NCBI GenBank assembly: GCA_027489175.1
Contig: JAIYAE010000030.1
Span: 1-57,746, forward strand
DNA: 57,746 nucleotides
Direction: 5' to 3'
From: Rhodobacter sp.
Lineage (GTDB): Bacteria > Pseudomonadota > Alphaproteobacteria > Rhodobacterales > Rhodobacteraceae
In this document: piece by piece, positions 9,067-18,164 of the stretch
Position numbering within the stretch: the first letter of the stretch is position 1
Layout: each line of letters begins with the position of its first letter
Program-made: the position numbers and the translations under genes
Notes under the pieces: model-generated
What the model saw: the letters and a program-made list of their open reading frames with translations, nothing else
What the model was told of the DNA's origin: nothing
The model's database searches: none

Positions 9067-10268
9067 CAGGCCCCTTTCGCCACCACTTGCGTGGCCGCTG
9101 CCAGCGCCCCAGCCCCATGCGGGATGCCAAGGGCGACCATCCCAGCCTCCATCACCGCCAGCGCGCCAAGGGTCATATGGGCGTTGACATGCCCCATATG
9201 CGCCACCCGCAGAAAGCCGTGATAGGCCGGGTCGGTGGACGGGGCCATGCCAAGCCCGATGCCAAGCGTGACCCCGGCCTTGTGTTCGCACCATTCCCGC
9301 AACCGTGTGGCATGCGGCGCGCCAAAGCGAGCGGCAGTGACCGACCAGCCGCGATCGCCCGCCTTGGCCACGTTCATCCCGATGGCCGGATTGCCCGCAG
9401 ACCAGGCGTCAAAAGCGGCCCAGACCGCGCCTGCAAGCGTGTGGTGGCGCTGCCAGACCTGCGGCATGCCTTCTTCGCGCAGCATGTCCAGCGCCTCACG
9501 CAGACCGTAAAGGTGGCTCGTGGGGGCGGTGCCGTCCCAGATCTGCCAGAACTCCACCGGTTCGGCGCGCGGACCCCAGGCCCAGTAGGGCGTGGCCAGG
9601 TCCGACCCGGCACAGCGCTGGCGTGCGGCTTCCGAGAACCAGACGAAGGCCATGCCCGGCGGCGTCATCAGCCCCTTCTGGCAGGCGGCGACCATCACAT
9701 CGACGCCCCAGTCATCCATCCGGAACTCATCACAGCCAAGGCTCGCGATGCAGTCGACCGCCAGAAGGGCCGGATGCCCCGCCGCATCCATCGTCGCCCG
9801 CAACGCCGGGATGTCGGTCTTGATCGAACTCGCGGTGTCCACGTGCGTGGTCAACACGGCCTTGATCTTGTGCCCGGTATCGGCCCGCAAGGCCGCCTCA
9901 ACCCGCCCCATATCCACCGGGGTGGATTTGCCGAAATCCAGGACCTCAACCTCGATCCCCATCGCGCGGGCCGAATTGGCCCAGCTGAGGCCGAACTGCC
10001 CCACCGCCAGCACCAGGGCCTTGTCGCCCCGGCTGAAGAGGTTGGCATTCGCCGCCTCCCAGCCCGCGTGGCCATTGCCGATATACATCGCCACATGGCC
10101 CGTGGTGCCCGCCACCATCCGCAGGTCGGGCCACAGGCTTGCGACCATATCGATCAATGGACCCTCATAAATGTTGGGCGAGCCTTGATGCATCGCGCGC
10201 AGCACCCGGTCCGGGATGACCGAGGGGCCGGGAATGGCCAGATAGGGGCGGCCGTGGGCAAGGCTCAT
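9066..10268 (-). CDS. Class V aminotransferase, alanine/serine-glyoxylate type
   Basis: 400 residues from the ATG at 10268; the longer in-frame extension to 10439 is not needed because homology starts at the N-terminal PGPSVIPDRVLRAM. The PLP-binding Lys is in AACQKGLMTPPG, and GNGHAGWEA lies early, as in alanine-glyoxylate or serine-glyoxylate aminotransferases. It would move amino groups onto glyoxylate, possibly in photorespiration-like or serine-cycle metabolism. It is translationally coupled to the MBL hydrolase downstream. Confidence 0.9.
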   Translation of the reverse strand: MSLAHGRPYLAIPGPSVIPDRVLRAMHQGSPNIYEGPLIDMVASLWPDLRMVAGTTGHVAMYIGNGHAGWEAANANLFSRGDKALVLAVGQFGLSWANSARAMGIEVEVLDFGKSTPVDMGRVEAALRADTGHKIKAVLTTHVDTASSIKTDIPALRATMDAAGHPALLAVDCIASLGCDEFRMDDWGVDVMVAACQKGLMTPPGMAFVWFSEAARQRCAGSDLATPYWAWGPRAEPVEFWQIWDGTAPTSHLYGLREALDMLREEGMPQVWQRHHTLAGAVWAAFDAWSAGNPAIGMNVAKAGDRGWSVTAARFGAPHATRLREWCEHKAGVTLGIGLGMAPSTDPAYHGFLRVAHMGHVNAHMTLGALAVMEAGMVALGIPHGAGALAAATQVVAKGA

Positions 10269-10338
10269 GCGTCTCTCCTTTACTTGCCCGCCATGGCTAG
10301 GCCTGCGCGCGCGCCCCGTCAATCCGCCGGGGACGGCC

Positions 10339-12180
10339 ATGTCACCGCACCCCGGCTTGAGCCCATACTTGAGACCCCCCGCCTTTCCGGCTACACCGCC
10401 GCGAAGACCCCCGAAAGGCCCCTGCCCCTTGCAGCCCACCCGCCCCTACCAAAGCCGTGAGCTTTTCCTGCGTTTCTGGCGCAACTATCTGCGGCCGCAT
10501 GTCGGGCTTCTGGCGCTGGCCTTCCTTCTGATGGCGATCGAAGGGTCAACGCTTGGGCTTCTGAGCTACATGATCGAGCCTTTGTTCGATCAGGTCTTCG
10601 CCCCCGGCGGCGGCGATGCGCTGATCTGGGTGGGCCTGGCGATCCTTGGGCTGTTCGTCCTGCGCGCCACAACATCGGTCCTGAACCGCTGGCTGATGAC
10701 CAAGGTCAATCAGGCGGCAGCCGGGCAGATGCAGGTGGACCTTCTGCGCCACCTTCTGACGCTGGACGCCAGTTTCTTTCAGGAAAACTCACCCGGGCAG
10801 CTGATTGACCGTGTGCAGGGCGATACGATGGCGGCCCAAGGGGCGGCGACCATGGTCGTCGCCGGGGTGGGGCGCGATCTTGTGGCGCTGCTGGGCCTTT
10901 TTGCCGTGGCCCTGTCGATTGACCCGGTCTGGACCGCCGCAGCCCTGGTTGGCACGCCCTTGCTGCTTTTGCCGGCCCTAGGCCTTGCCCGCTACATCCG
11001 CCGCAAGACTCTGCACATGCGCGAACAATCGGGCCTGCGCGCCACGCGGCTGGACGAGATCTTCCACGGCATCCAGGCCGTCAAGCTGAACCGGATGGAA
11101 GAGTATCAATCCTCCCGGTTTGAGACCATCATCAACCGCATCATCCGGGCCGAGGTGAAATCCGCCCTTGGCCGTGCCGCCATGCCGGGACTTGTCGATG
11201 TGGTCACCGGGCTTGGCTTCTTCGCCGTCCTGATGCTCGGTGGGCGTGAGGTGGCCGAAGGCACGCGTACCACCGGCGAATTCATGGCCTTCTTCACCGC
11301 CATGGCGCTGACCTTCCAGCCGATCCGCCGCCTTGGCGACCTTGCCGGCCTCTGGCAGGTCGCCGAAGCAAGCCTTGAGCGGATCTTCACCCTGATGGAC
11401 GCCCAGCCCACCGGCAACCGCCTGGCCGTCAGCCGCGCGCACCCGGCCCCCGGCGCGCCGGAAATCCGGTTTGAGGATGTGCATTTCACCTACCCTGACC
11501 GCCCGGTCCTGAACGGCCTTTCCTTCACGGCCGAGGCGGGCAAGGTCACCGCCCTTGTCGGCAGTTCCGGCGCGGGCAAGTCCACGGTCTTCCAGCTGAT
11601 CTCGGCGCTGATCGAACCCCAGTCCGGCCGCATCCTGATCGGCGGCGTCGATGTGCGTGAGCTTAGCCTCTTTGACCAACGCGCGCTTCTGGCCTCGGTC
11701 AGCCAGGACGCGGCGCTTTTTGATGAAACCTTGCGCGAAAACCTGCTCTTGGGGCGCAGCGATGTGGACCCGGCCCGCCTGACCGCAGCCCTGAATGACG
11801 CTGAGGTTTCAGGCTTCACCGCCCCCCTGCCCCTTGGCCTAGACACCCCCGCCGGGCCACGCGGATCGGGCCTTTCAGGCGGCCAGCGCCAGCGCATCGC
11901 CATTGCCCGCGCGCTTTTGGCCGACGCGCCGGTGCTCCTTCTGGATGAGGCAACCTCTGCCCTCGACACCAAGACCGAGGCGGCCGTGTCCGCCGCCCTT
12001 GCCCGCGCGCAGGCGGGGCGCACCACGCTGGTGATCGCGCACCGGCTGTCCACTGTGAAAGGCGCTGACAAGATCCTGGTCCTCGATCAGGGTCGCGTCG
12101 TTGAAGAGGGTCGCCATGACGTGCTGATCGCCAAGGGCGGCATCTACGCGCAACTCCATCAGGCACAGCTGCGTGAGTGA
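10339..12180 (+). CDS. ABC exporter, fused membrane and ATP-binding domains (MsbA-like)
   Basis: About 613 residues if the ATG at 10339 is used; a TTG at 10429, close to where family similarity begins, is a good alternative. Six transmembrane helices (about residues 50-330) precede the nucleotide-binding domain: Walker A GSSGAGKST, signature LSGGQRQR, Walker B LLLDEAT and the H-loop AHRLS. The half-transporter should dimerise in the inner membrane and export a lipid or hydrophobic compound. The next gene begins at or next to its stop. Confidence 0.9.
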   Translation: MSPHPGLSPYLRPPAFPATPPRRPPKGPCPLQPTRPYQSRELFLRFWRNYLRPHVGLLALAFLLMAIEGSTLGLLSYMIEPLFDQVFAPGGGDALIWVGLAILGLFVLRATTSVLNRWLMTKVNQAAAGQMQVDLLRHLLTLDASFFQENSPGQLIDRVQGDTMAAQGAATMVVAGVGRDLVALLGLFAVALSIDPVWTAAALVGTPLLLLPALGLARYIRRKTLHMREQSGLRATRLDEIFHGIQAVKLNRMEEYQSSRFETIINRIIRAEVKSALGRAAMPGLVDVVTGLGFFAVLMLGGREVAEGTRTTGEFMAFFTAMALTFQPIRRLGDLAGLWQVAEASLERIFTLMDAQPTGNRLAVSRAHPAPGAPEIRFEDVHFTYPDRPVLNGLSFTAEAGKVTALVGSSGAGKSTVFQLISALIEPQSGRILIGGVDVRELSLFDQRALLASVSQDAALFDETLRENLLLGRSDVDPARLTAALNDAEVSGFTAPLPLGLDTPAGPRGSGLSGGQRQRIAIARALLADAPVLLLDEATSALDTKTEAAVSAALARAQAGRTTLVIAHRLSTVKGADKILVLDQGRVVEEGRHDVLIAKGGIYAQLHQAQLRE

Positions 12181-12217
12181 CCTTTCACTGGGCGCGTCGC
12201 AGGCATACTATCCGGCT

Positions 12218-12991
12218 ATGACCACGACACCCCCAGGCGAAGCCGCCCCCGACCGCACCCTCTGGTCCGTGACCGGCGCAGACGCGCTGGCCTTCCTGCA
12301 GGGCCTCGTCTCGAACGACCTCCGCCCGCTTGAGGGGGCGGATGGCATCGTCTGGTGCGCCCTTCTGACGCCGCAAGGCAAGTATCTCGCCGATTTCTTC
12401 GTGGTCCGCAGCGCGGGTCACCTGTTGATCGACATCGCCACGCCCCTCGCCCCGGCCACCCTGCGCCGGTTGACGATGTACCGCCTGCGCGCCGATGTGC
12501 AGATTGCGCCCGCTGACCTGCACGTCCAGCGCGGCCTTGGATTGCCACCCGCAGGCGCCCTGCCCGACCCTCGCCACCCCGCGCTTGGCTGGCGCGCCTA
12601 TGGCGACGAAGGCGGCCCGGCGGCAATTGACTGGGACGCGATCCGCGTCGCCCACCTCATCCCCGAAACCGGGGTCGAGCTGATCCCCGATGACAACTAC
12701 ATCCTAGAGGCCGGGTTTGAGCGCCTGCACGGCGTGGACTTCCGCAAGGGCTGCTATGTCGGCCAGGAAGTCACCGCCCGGATGAAGCACAAGACCGAGT
12801 TGCGCAAGGGCCTCGCCCGTGTCGCAATAAGCGGCAGCGCCCCGGTCGGGACCGAGATCCTGTCCGACGGCAAGCCCGCAGGCACGCTTTTCACCCAAAG
12901 CGGCGGCGAGGCGATTGCCTACCTTCGCTTTGACCGGGCCGAGGGGGCACTGACCGCAGGCTCCGCTTCCCTGCAGCTTTTGCCGGGCTGA
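12218..12991 (+). CDS. ygfZ: Folate-binding protein YgfZ/GcvT-like
   Basis: 257 residues from the ATG at 12218; an in-frame GTG at 12173 overlapping the ABC gene is possible. The diagnostic KGCYVGQE motif is present in the second half, and the N-terminus shows the GcvT-like FLQGLVSNDLRPL. YgfZ proteins help assemble or repair some iron-sulfur enzymes in a folate-dependent way. Fe-S clusters are abundant in the photosynthetic enzymes encoded later in the window, but any link is speculative. Confidence 0.9.
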   Translation: MTTTPPGEAAPDRTLWSVTGADALAFLQGLVSNDLRPLEGADGIVWCALLTPQGKYLADFFVVRSAGHLLIDIATPLAPATLRRLTMYRLRADVQIAPADLHVQRGLGLPPAGALPDPRHPALGWRAYGDEGGPAAIDWDAIRVAHLIPETGVELIPDDNYILEAGFERLHGVDFRKGCYVGQEVTARMKHKTELRKGLARVAISGSAPVGTEILSDGKPAGTLFTQSGGEAIAYLRFDRAEGALTAGSASLQLLPG

Positions 12992-13070
12992 CCGCCCGGG
13001 TCAGGGTTTCCCTCCTGTCGCCCGCGGCTGTTGCGGGCTACGCCGCAGGTGAAACTATGAGGGGTCGCTC

Positions 13071-13847
13071 ATGCCCGAGACGACCCCCTTGCCGCAATAC
13101 GGCCTGCCGAAGATCCTCGCCATCTGGTGTGCGGCGGCAATGCCGATGCCGATCCTGGGCTTTCTGGTCGCGCCAGAACTGGCAAGGGCCACCGGCCTGC
13201 TTCCCGGCATCGCGGTCTGGGCGATGTTGATCCTGGGGATGGCCTGGCAATTCATCCTGTCGGTCCTGCTTCTACGGCCCGAGGCGGCGGCGGCCCGGCA
13301 GACCGGCTGGGCTGCCCGCCTCTGGCTCCAGACCCCGCGCGATGCGGCGGGGCGGCCGCGGCTGCGGCTTCTTTGGTGGGTCTTGCCGGTGATCGCCGGC
13401 ACCGCCCTGATCGAGCAGACGCCGCTTGCCGACCACCTTGCAGCACTACTTCTGTGGCTCGCCCCCGCGCTTGCGCTGGTTCCGGCACCTGACCTGGCCG
13501 GTCTTGCCCAGCCGCAATTCGTCGGCGCTTGGTGGCTGATCCCGATGGCGCTGGTGTCCTGTCTTTTCAACTATGCGCTGGGGGAAGAGCTTCTGTTCCG
13601 CGGCGTCCTTCTGCCCCGGATGCAGGGCGCGTTCGGGCGCTGGGACTGGGTGGCAAATGCGGTGCTGTTCGGCGCCTATCACCTGATCCGGCCGCTGACC
13701 ATTCCAGCGATCATGCTGTCCACGCTGCTCTGGACCCTGCCCGCCCGCCGCACCCGCAGCATCTGGTTCGTCCTGATCCCGCACGGGATCGAGGGGCTGT
13801 TCATGCTGGCACTGGTCCTGGGGCTGGTCAGCGGCGCGCTGGTTTAG
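13071..13847 (+). CDS. CPBP family intramembrane glutamic endopeptidase
   Basis: 258 residues with several hydrophobic helices. The conserved [12 protein letters not shown] (EExxxR) and the later FGAYHL (FxxxH) mark the CAAX protease/bacteriocin-processing family. It should sit in the inner membrane; substrates are unknown. The start ATG follows GAGGGG. Its stop overlaps the stop of the convergent efp gene by 4 bp. Confidence 0.9.
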   Translation: MPETTPLPQYGLPKILAIWCAAAMPMPILGFLVAPELARATGLLPGIAVWAMLILGMAWQFILSVLLLRPEAAAARQTGWAARLWLQTPRDAAGRPRLRLLWWVLPVIAGTALIEQTPLADHLAALLLWLAPALALVPAPDLAGLAQPQFVGAWWLIPMALVSCLFNYALGEELLFRGVLLPRMQGAFGRWDWVANAVLFGAYHLIRPLTIPAIMLSTLLWTLPARRTRSIWFVLIPHGIEGLFMLALVLGLVSGALV

Positions 13848-14407
13848 GCGCGCTCACTGTATTCCATCAACTCGGTATGGACGATGATCATCTCATCGGT
13901 GTTGATGAAGGGCGGCACCATGATCCGCACGCCATTGTCCAGCACGGCGGGCTTGTAGGATTTGCTGGCGGTCTGGCCGTTCTGCACCGGTTCGGTTTCC
14001 ACCACCTTGCAGGTCACCTTCTGCGGGATGGTGACGTTCAACGGCTCCTCGCCGAAATACTGCACCGACACGGTCATCCCGTCCTGCAGGAACGGCCGCC
14101 GGTCGCCCAGAAGCTCGGCGTCCAGTTCGATCTGCTCATAGGTCTCGTTGTCCATGAACACCAGGCGCCCATCGGTTTCATACAGGAACTGCTGGTCCTT
14201 CATCTCCAGCTCGACCTGCTCCACCTTGTCTTCCGACCGGAAGCGTTCGTTCAGCTTGCGCCCGTCGCGCAGGTTTTTCAGCTCCACCTGCGCGAAGGCA
14301 CCGCCCTTGCCCGGCTTGACGTGGTTCACCTTCACCGAGGCCCAAAGCCCCCCGTCATGTTCGACGATGGTTCCGGGGCGGATTTCGTTACCGTTGATCT
14401 TTGCCAT
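13844..14407 (-). CDS. efp: Elongation factor P
   Basis: 187 residues, the normal length, with the three beta-barrel domains of EF-P. The tip of domain I carries KPGKGGA, with Lys34 as the residue normally modified. EF-P relieves ribosome stalling at polyproline stretches in the cytoplasm. It is a single gene transcribed away from the conserved small protein at 14627. Confidence 0.97.
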   Translation of the reverse strand: MAKINGNEIRPGTIVEHDGGLWASVKVNHVKPGKGGAFAQVELKNLRDGRKLNERFRSEDKVEQVELEMKDQQFLYETDGRLVFMDNETYEQIELDAELLGDRRPFLQDGMTVSVQYFGEEPLNVTIPQKVTCKVVETEPVQNGQTASKSYKPAVLDNGVRIMVPPFINTDEMIIVHTELMEYSERA

Positions 14408-14626
14408 GTGACACGCGAAGCCTTGGTGAAATGGTTGAAAATGTCTGAACGGCTCCTATATCTGGGCCGTGGTTGTCCGGCAAGACGACTAGATACAGTA
14501 GCATCCGGTTCCAGCCATGCACAGTATGCATAGCGGTTATGTAAAAGCTGACCCCCCGAATCGTGTCCAAATCGTTACAAACCACGGACACCGCGAAAGA
14601 CAAGAGCAAGAAAAAAGGAACGTCCG

Positions 14627-14953
14627 ATGCTGGATACAATCGACAGCACCGCTTTCAACTTCGAGCAGGGCCAGCGCGCGCGCAAACTTTTTGCCGCCGT
14701 TGTTCTGGCTGCTCTTGATGATGCCATCGCTGATGACAAGAAATACGGCAACGGCCCGGATCAGATTGCCCGCTGGGCACGGTCGCGCGACGGGCGTGAA
14801 GTGCTGTCCTGCGCCGGGATCGACCCGAACGAACGCGTCGTGAAGGGCCTGATGGAGTTTGTCTCCAAGGGCGTGCGCACCTCGGTCGCCCTCAGCCGCG
14901 AAGAATCCGAACGGCGCCACGCGCTGGAATCCGAGACAGCCGAAGCCGCCTGA
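14627..14953 (+). CDS. Conserved Rhodobacterales small protein (DUF6280-like)
   Basis: 108 residues. The sequence around FEQGQRARKLFAAVV and KYGNGPDQIARWARSRD is, from memory, highly conserved in Rhodobacterales and assigned to DUF6280. It is soluble, mostly helical, with a charged C-terminus. No enzymatic motif is visible; its basic helices would be compatible with a regulatory or nucleic-acid-associated role, but this is inference. The gene stands alone and is followed by a strong hairpin terminator. Confidence 0.8.
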   Translation: MLDTIDSTAFNFEQGQRARKLFAAVVLAALDDAIADDKKYGNGPDQIARWARSRDGREVLSCAGIDPNERVVKGLMEFVSKGVRTSVALSREESERRHALESETAEAA

Positions 14954-14976
14954 ACAAGCGCTTCCCTACACTGAAA

Positions 14977-14999
14977 AACGCGCCCTTCCGGGGCGCGTT
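14977..14999. terminator. Bidirectional hairpin terminator
   Basis: Perfect 9-bp stem AACGCGCCC / GGGCGCGTT with a 5-base loop, lying 24 bp after the small protein's stop and 39 bp after the stop of the opposite-strand PopZ-like gene. Read on the minus strand it is followed by a run of five T (GCGTTTTTC), so it is best as the terminator of the minus-strand gene, and it can also serve the plus-strand gene. Confidence 0.8.
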
Positions 15000-15037
15000 G
15001 TCATTTGGTCGACAGGGTTTGGAACGGTCCGCCGACG

Positions 15038-15808
15038 TCAATCCAACGATCGTGCGGTCAGGGCGCGGTTGATTTCCGCACGGACCAACTTGCGGACGTT
15101 CTGCGTGATCCGCTCACCCAGCACGCCTTGCAGTTCTTCGCGGATCAAGGCGCGGACGATCTCGTTCAAGGCGTCCTCATCCAGCACGGTGACCGGATTG
15201 CCATCGGCATCGGTCAACCCCTCCAGCCCCTCCACCAAGGGGGATCTCGGTGCTTCGGCAGCGGGCTTCGGCGCGGGACTGGTCGTTTCCTCTTGCGCCC
15301 AGGGCGCGGGATCTGCGGCGACCACTTCCGCTTCCTCGGCCCCAAGCGCGATTTCCGCCAGCGCAGGCTCAGGCTCGCTCCAGAAGGCGTCTTCCCATTC
15401 ACCTTCCATCACATGCAGGTCGGTGTCCGTCACTGTACTGACGGCAGGGTCGACCGGGGCGGATGCCTCCTCTGGCGCGGCCAGGCTGGCTTCGGCCTCG
15501 TCCATAACCGCCACCGGGTCAGCCTCTGGCACAGCGGCCTCAAGCACGGCAGGCTCGGTCACTACAGGTTCGGGCACCAGATCGGCGACCAGCGCAACCG
15601 TAGTGTCTTCAAGTTCGACCGCGCGCTCCGTCAGGATCAGCGGCTCAACGCGAGGCGCCTCAACCGCGACCTGCAAGGACGGTGTCAACACCAGCGTGTC
15701 CAGCCGAAGATCGCGTGAGACGACGCGTGGCCGTGCCTCGGGCGAAACCAATCGCCGGACCGAGGACAAGACGTCCTCGATGTCATCTGTACCAAGTGCC
15801 TCTGACAT
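15038..15808 (-). CDS. Acidic PopZ-like (DUF2497-like) protein
   Basis: 256 residues from the ATG at 15808 (GGAAGG upstream). Three parts are visible: a short N-terminal helix (TDDIEDVLSSVRRLVS), a long acidic, Pro/Ala/Glu-rich low-complexity middle (about 60-200), and a conserved C-terminal helix pair (LNEIVRALIREELQG ... RKLVRAEINRAL). This plan resembles the polar organiser PopZ: short helix, acidic linker, C-terminal oligomerisation domain. Identity as the functional polar scaffold is inference. Confidence 0.6.
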   Translation of the reverse strand: MSEALGTDDIEDVLSSVRRLVSPEARPRVVSRDLRLDTLVLTPSLQVAVEAPRVEPLILTERAVELEDTTVALVADLVPEPVVTEPAVLEAAVPEADPVAVMDEAEASLAAPEEASAPVDPAVSTVTDTDLHVMEGEWEDAFWSEPEPALAEIALGAEEAEVVAADPAPWAQEETTSPAPKPAAEAPRSPLVEGLEGLTDADGNPVTVLDEDALNEIVRALIREELQGVLGERITQNVRKLVRAEINRALTARSLD

Positions 15809-15908
15809 CTGCGCCTTCCGTTGTCGTCCGCGCATTCCCCGGCAAGAGCCTAACCCGCCAACCCCATGCGGAGCAACGAATTTCTTGCCAGAGACAGACA
15901 GATCAGGC

Positions 15909-17285
15909 CTAGTCGCCGATCTTGTCGAGGATCCGGTCCAGCTTTTTACCCTGCACCGAATGCGCCGGGGCTTTCTTCACGGCGTCGAAATAGGCCTCGG
16001 GGTCATAAGTCGCGATGCCAAGTTGCAGATGATCGACCGTCAGAAGCCCCATTGTCGACAACACCTGATACACGCCGACGTAGCGCTGCGCCTCAGCCTG
16101 CAGCCGGGCGTTGCGTGCATCCAGAAGCTCTTGTTCGGCGTCAAGGACGTCAAGCGTGGTGCGCGCACCCGCTGCCGCCTCTTCGCGGACCCCGTCGAAC
16201 GCGGTCTGTGCGGCGCGGATCTGCTCATCCGAGGCCTGGATGGACGCGGCCGAAACCGCAAGATTTGCCCATGCGACGCCCACGTTCTGCAAGATGTTGA
16301 CCGCCGTCTGTTGCAGCGCCGCGCGCGAACGGTCCTTGCCGGCCAGTGATTGCCGCAAGAGGGCCGAGAGCCGCCCGCCCGCATAGATCGTCTGGTTCAA
16401 GTTAAGCCCGAAGCTTTGCGTGCCATTTCCATCCTGATCAATCGCCACCGATGCCCCGACCCCAATCGTCGGCTTGGTCGCGGCTTTCGCGAGGTCAACC
16501 TGCAGGTCGGCAATCGTCACCAGGCGCTGTGCCTGCAAAATAAGCGGATGGGTGGACCGCGCCACGTTCTGCGCGTCTTCCAGGCTGCGCGGCAGTGCCG
16601 GCAGCTTCGGCAGCGCGGCCAGACGGCCCGGATAGGCCCCGGTCGCAGCCTTGTAGGATTCGCGCGCGATCATCAGATCGCCTTCCGCCGTCGCCAAGGC
16701 CGAACGTGAGGCCGCCAGCCGGGCCTGCGCAATCGCGACGTCGGTCCGTGTCGTCTCACCCACGTCAAAGCGTGCCTCGGCGGCGCGCAGTTCCTGGGTG
16801 ATCAGCCGCAGGTTGCTTTGCCGCAGCGCCACGACCTCTTGGGCCAGGCGCACATCGACATAGGCCGAGACTGCGGCCAGCAGCACCTGTTGCTCCACCT
16901 CGATCAGCGCCTGACGGGTGGCCAGCACGCTTTCGCGGGCGATCTCGATGCCCAGACGGTTGCGGCCAAAGTCCAGCAGCGTCAGATCCGCGCTCAGCGT
17001 CAGGGACGAGCTCAGCCCTTCAGAGACATCCGGCCCGGCAAGGGTGTCAATCTCGGCCCGCCGCCAGCCGGCTTGCCCGGCAAAGGCTACCACGGGCCGC
17101 AGGGACGATACCGCCAGCGCCACATCTTCATCCGCCGCCCGCAACACGGCGCGGTTCTGATCCAGCAGGTTTGAGTTTCGATAGGCCGCGATCAGCGCAT
17201 CGGTCAGGGTCTCAGCCCCGGCCATCGGGGCCGCAACGACCCCGGCCACCGCCACCACCATTGCCCTACACCAAGCGCGCATCAC
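15909..17285 (-). CDS. TolC family outer-membrane efflux protein
   Basis: 458 residues with a signal peptide (cleavage near PMAGA) and two outer-membrane-efflux repeats rich in coiled coil and Ala/Gln/Arg, starting LTDALIAAYRNS, as in TolC. It forms the trimeric exit duct of tripartite pumps or type I secretion. AAAGG precedes the double ATG at the start. The methyltransferase upstream on the same strand is 94 bp away; no pump partners are adjacent. Confidence 0.9.
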   Translation of the reverse strand: MMRAWCRAMVVAVAGVVAAPMAGAETLTDALIAAYRNSNLLDQNRAVLRAADEDVALAVSSLRPVVAFAGQAGWRRAEIDTLAGPDVSEGLSSSLTLSADLTLLDFGRNRLGIEIARESVLATRQALIEVEQQVLLAAVSAYVDVRLAQEVVALRQSNLRLITQELRAAEARFDVGETTRTDVAIAQARLAASRSALATAEGDLMIARESYKAATGAYPGRLAALPKLPALPRSLEDAQNVARSTHPLILQAQRLVTIADLQVDLAKAATKPTIGVGASVAIDQDGNGTQSFGLNLNQTIYAGGRLSALLRQSLAGKDRSRAALQQTAVNILQNVGVAWANLAVSAASIQASDEQIRAAQTAFDGVREEAAAGARTTLDVLDAEQELLDARNARLQAEAQRYVGVYQVLSTMGLLTVDHLQLGIATYDPEAYFDAVKKAPAHSVQGKKLDRILDKIGD

Positions 17286-17379
17286 ATCTGCCTTTCAAGA
17301 ACCCGCACACCGGGTGCAGGCGATCCAATCCCGAAAGTCCGGACGGGTCAATCCCGGGCCGGACAGGGCACGCGCCACC

Positions 17380-18033
17380 CTAAAGGGTAAAGCTGCGCGC
17401 CTTGCGAAAACCGGCCAATACGGGGGCCGTAGCATTGAAGACCGGTCGCCAACTGACGCCGGATGCGGTCTTGAAACCGACCATGGCCGTGCCAAGGGCA
17501 CCGGTCATGAATACTGCTCCGATCCGGCCACCGTCCTTGATCTGGGACAGGATGGCATCGGGAATGGTCTCGACGGCGCCTTGCAGCGTCACCACGTCAT
17601 AGGGGGCATGTTTGGCCGCCCCGGCGGCAAGTGGGCCAGCGATGACAAGGGCATTGTCCACACCCTCTTCCGACAAAAGCCGCTGCGCCTCGGCCGCAAG
17701 GGTGGGGTCTTCTTCAACCGCAACCACGGTATCCGCCAGCCGCGCCAGCACCGCGGCCGAGTAGCCAAGCCCGCAACCCAGGTCCAGCACCAGCTCATCC
17801 GGCTGGATGTCCAGCGCATCCAGGATCTTGGCCAGCGTCCGCGCCTCAAGCATCACCCGGTCGGTGCCGATATCAAGGTTCTCGCCGACGTAGGCCGCCT
17901 CGCGCCGATCCTGCGGCACATAAAGCTCACGCGGGACCGACAACATCGCGTCAATGATCGGGAATTTCGTCACGTCTGACGGGCGGACCTGCGTGTCAAC
18001 CATCATCACGCGGCGGCTGCTGAAGTCGCTCAT
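17380..18033 (-). CDS. Protein-L-isoaspartate O-methyltransferase family protein
   Basis: 217 residues from the ATG at 18033. The SAM-binding motif LDLGCGLGYSA and the following VAVEEDP fit the PCMT family, and the N-terminal VDTQVRPSDVT is typical of the alphaproteobacterial branch. That branch often lacks the true repair active site, so I would not assume isoaspartate repair. It lies 94 bp upstream of the TolC-type gene on the same strand, an arrangement I recall as common in Rhodobacterales. Confidence 0.85.
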   Translation of the reverse strand: MSDFSSRRVMMVDTQVRPSDVTKFPIIDAMLSVPRELYVPQDRREAAYVGENLDIGTDRVMLEARTLAKILDALDIQPDELVLDLGCGLGYSAAVLARLADTVVAVEEDPTLAAEAQRLLSEEGVDNALVIAGPLAAGAAKHAPYDVVTLQGAVETIPDAILSQIKDGGRIGAVFMTGALGTAMVGFKTASGVSWRPVFNATAPVLAGFRKARSFTL

Positions 18034-18164
18034 TCTGAACTCATTGGTCCCTATATCCCTGTCCACGTCTTGCCATAGAACCCAGGGCGTCGCAACGGGC
18101 GATCAGGACACGGTCATGGATTTTGCGGGCAGGAAAAGCCTTGAGAGGTGACCTGCCCGTCCTT

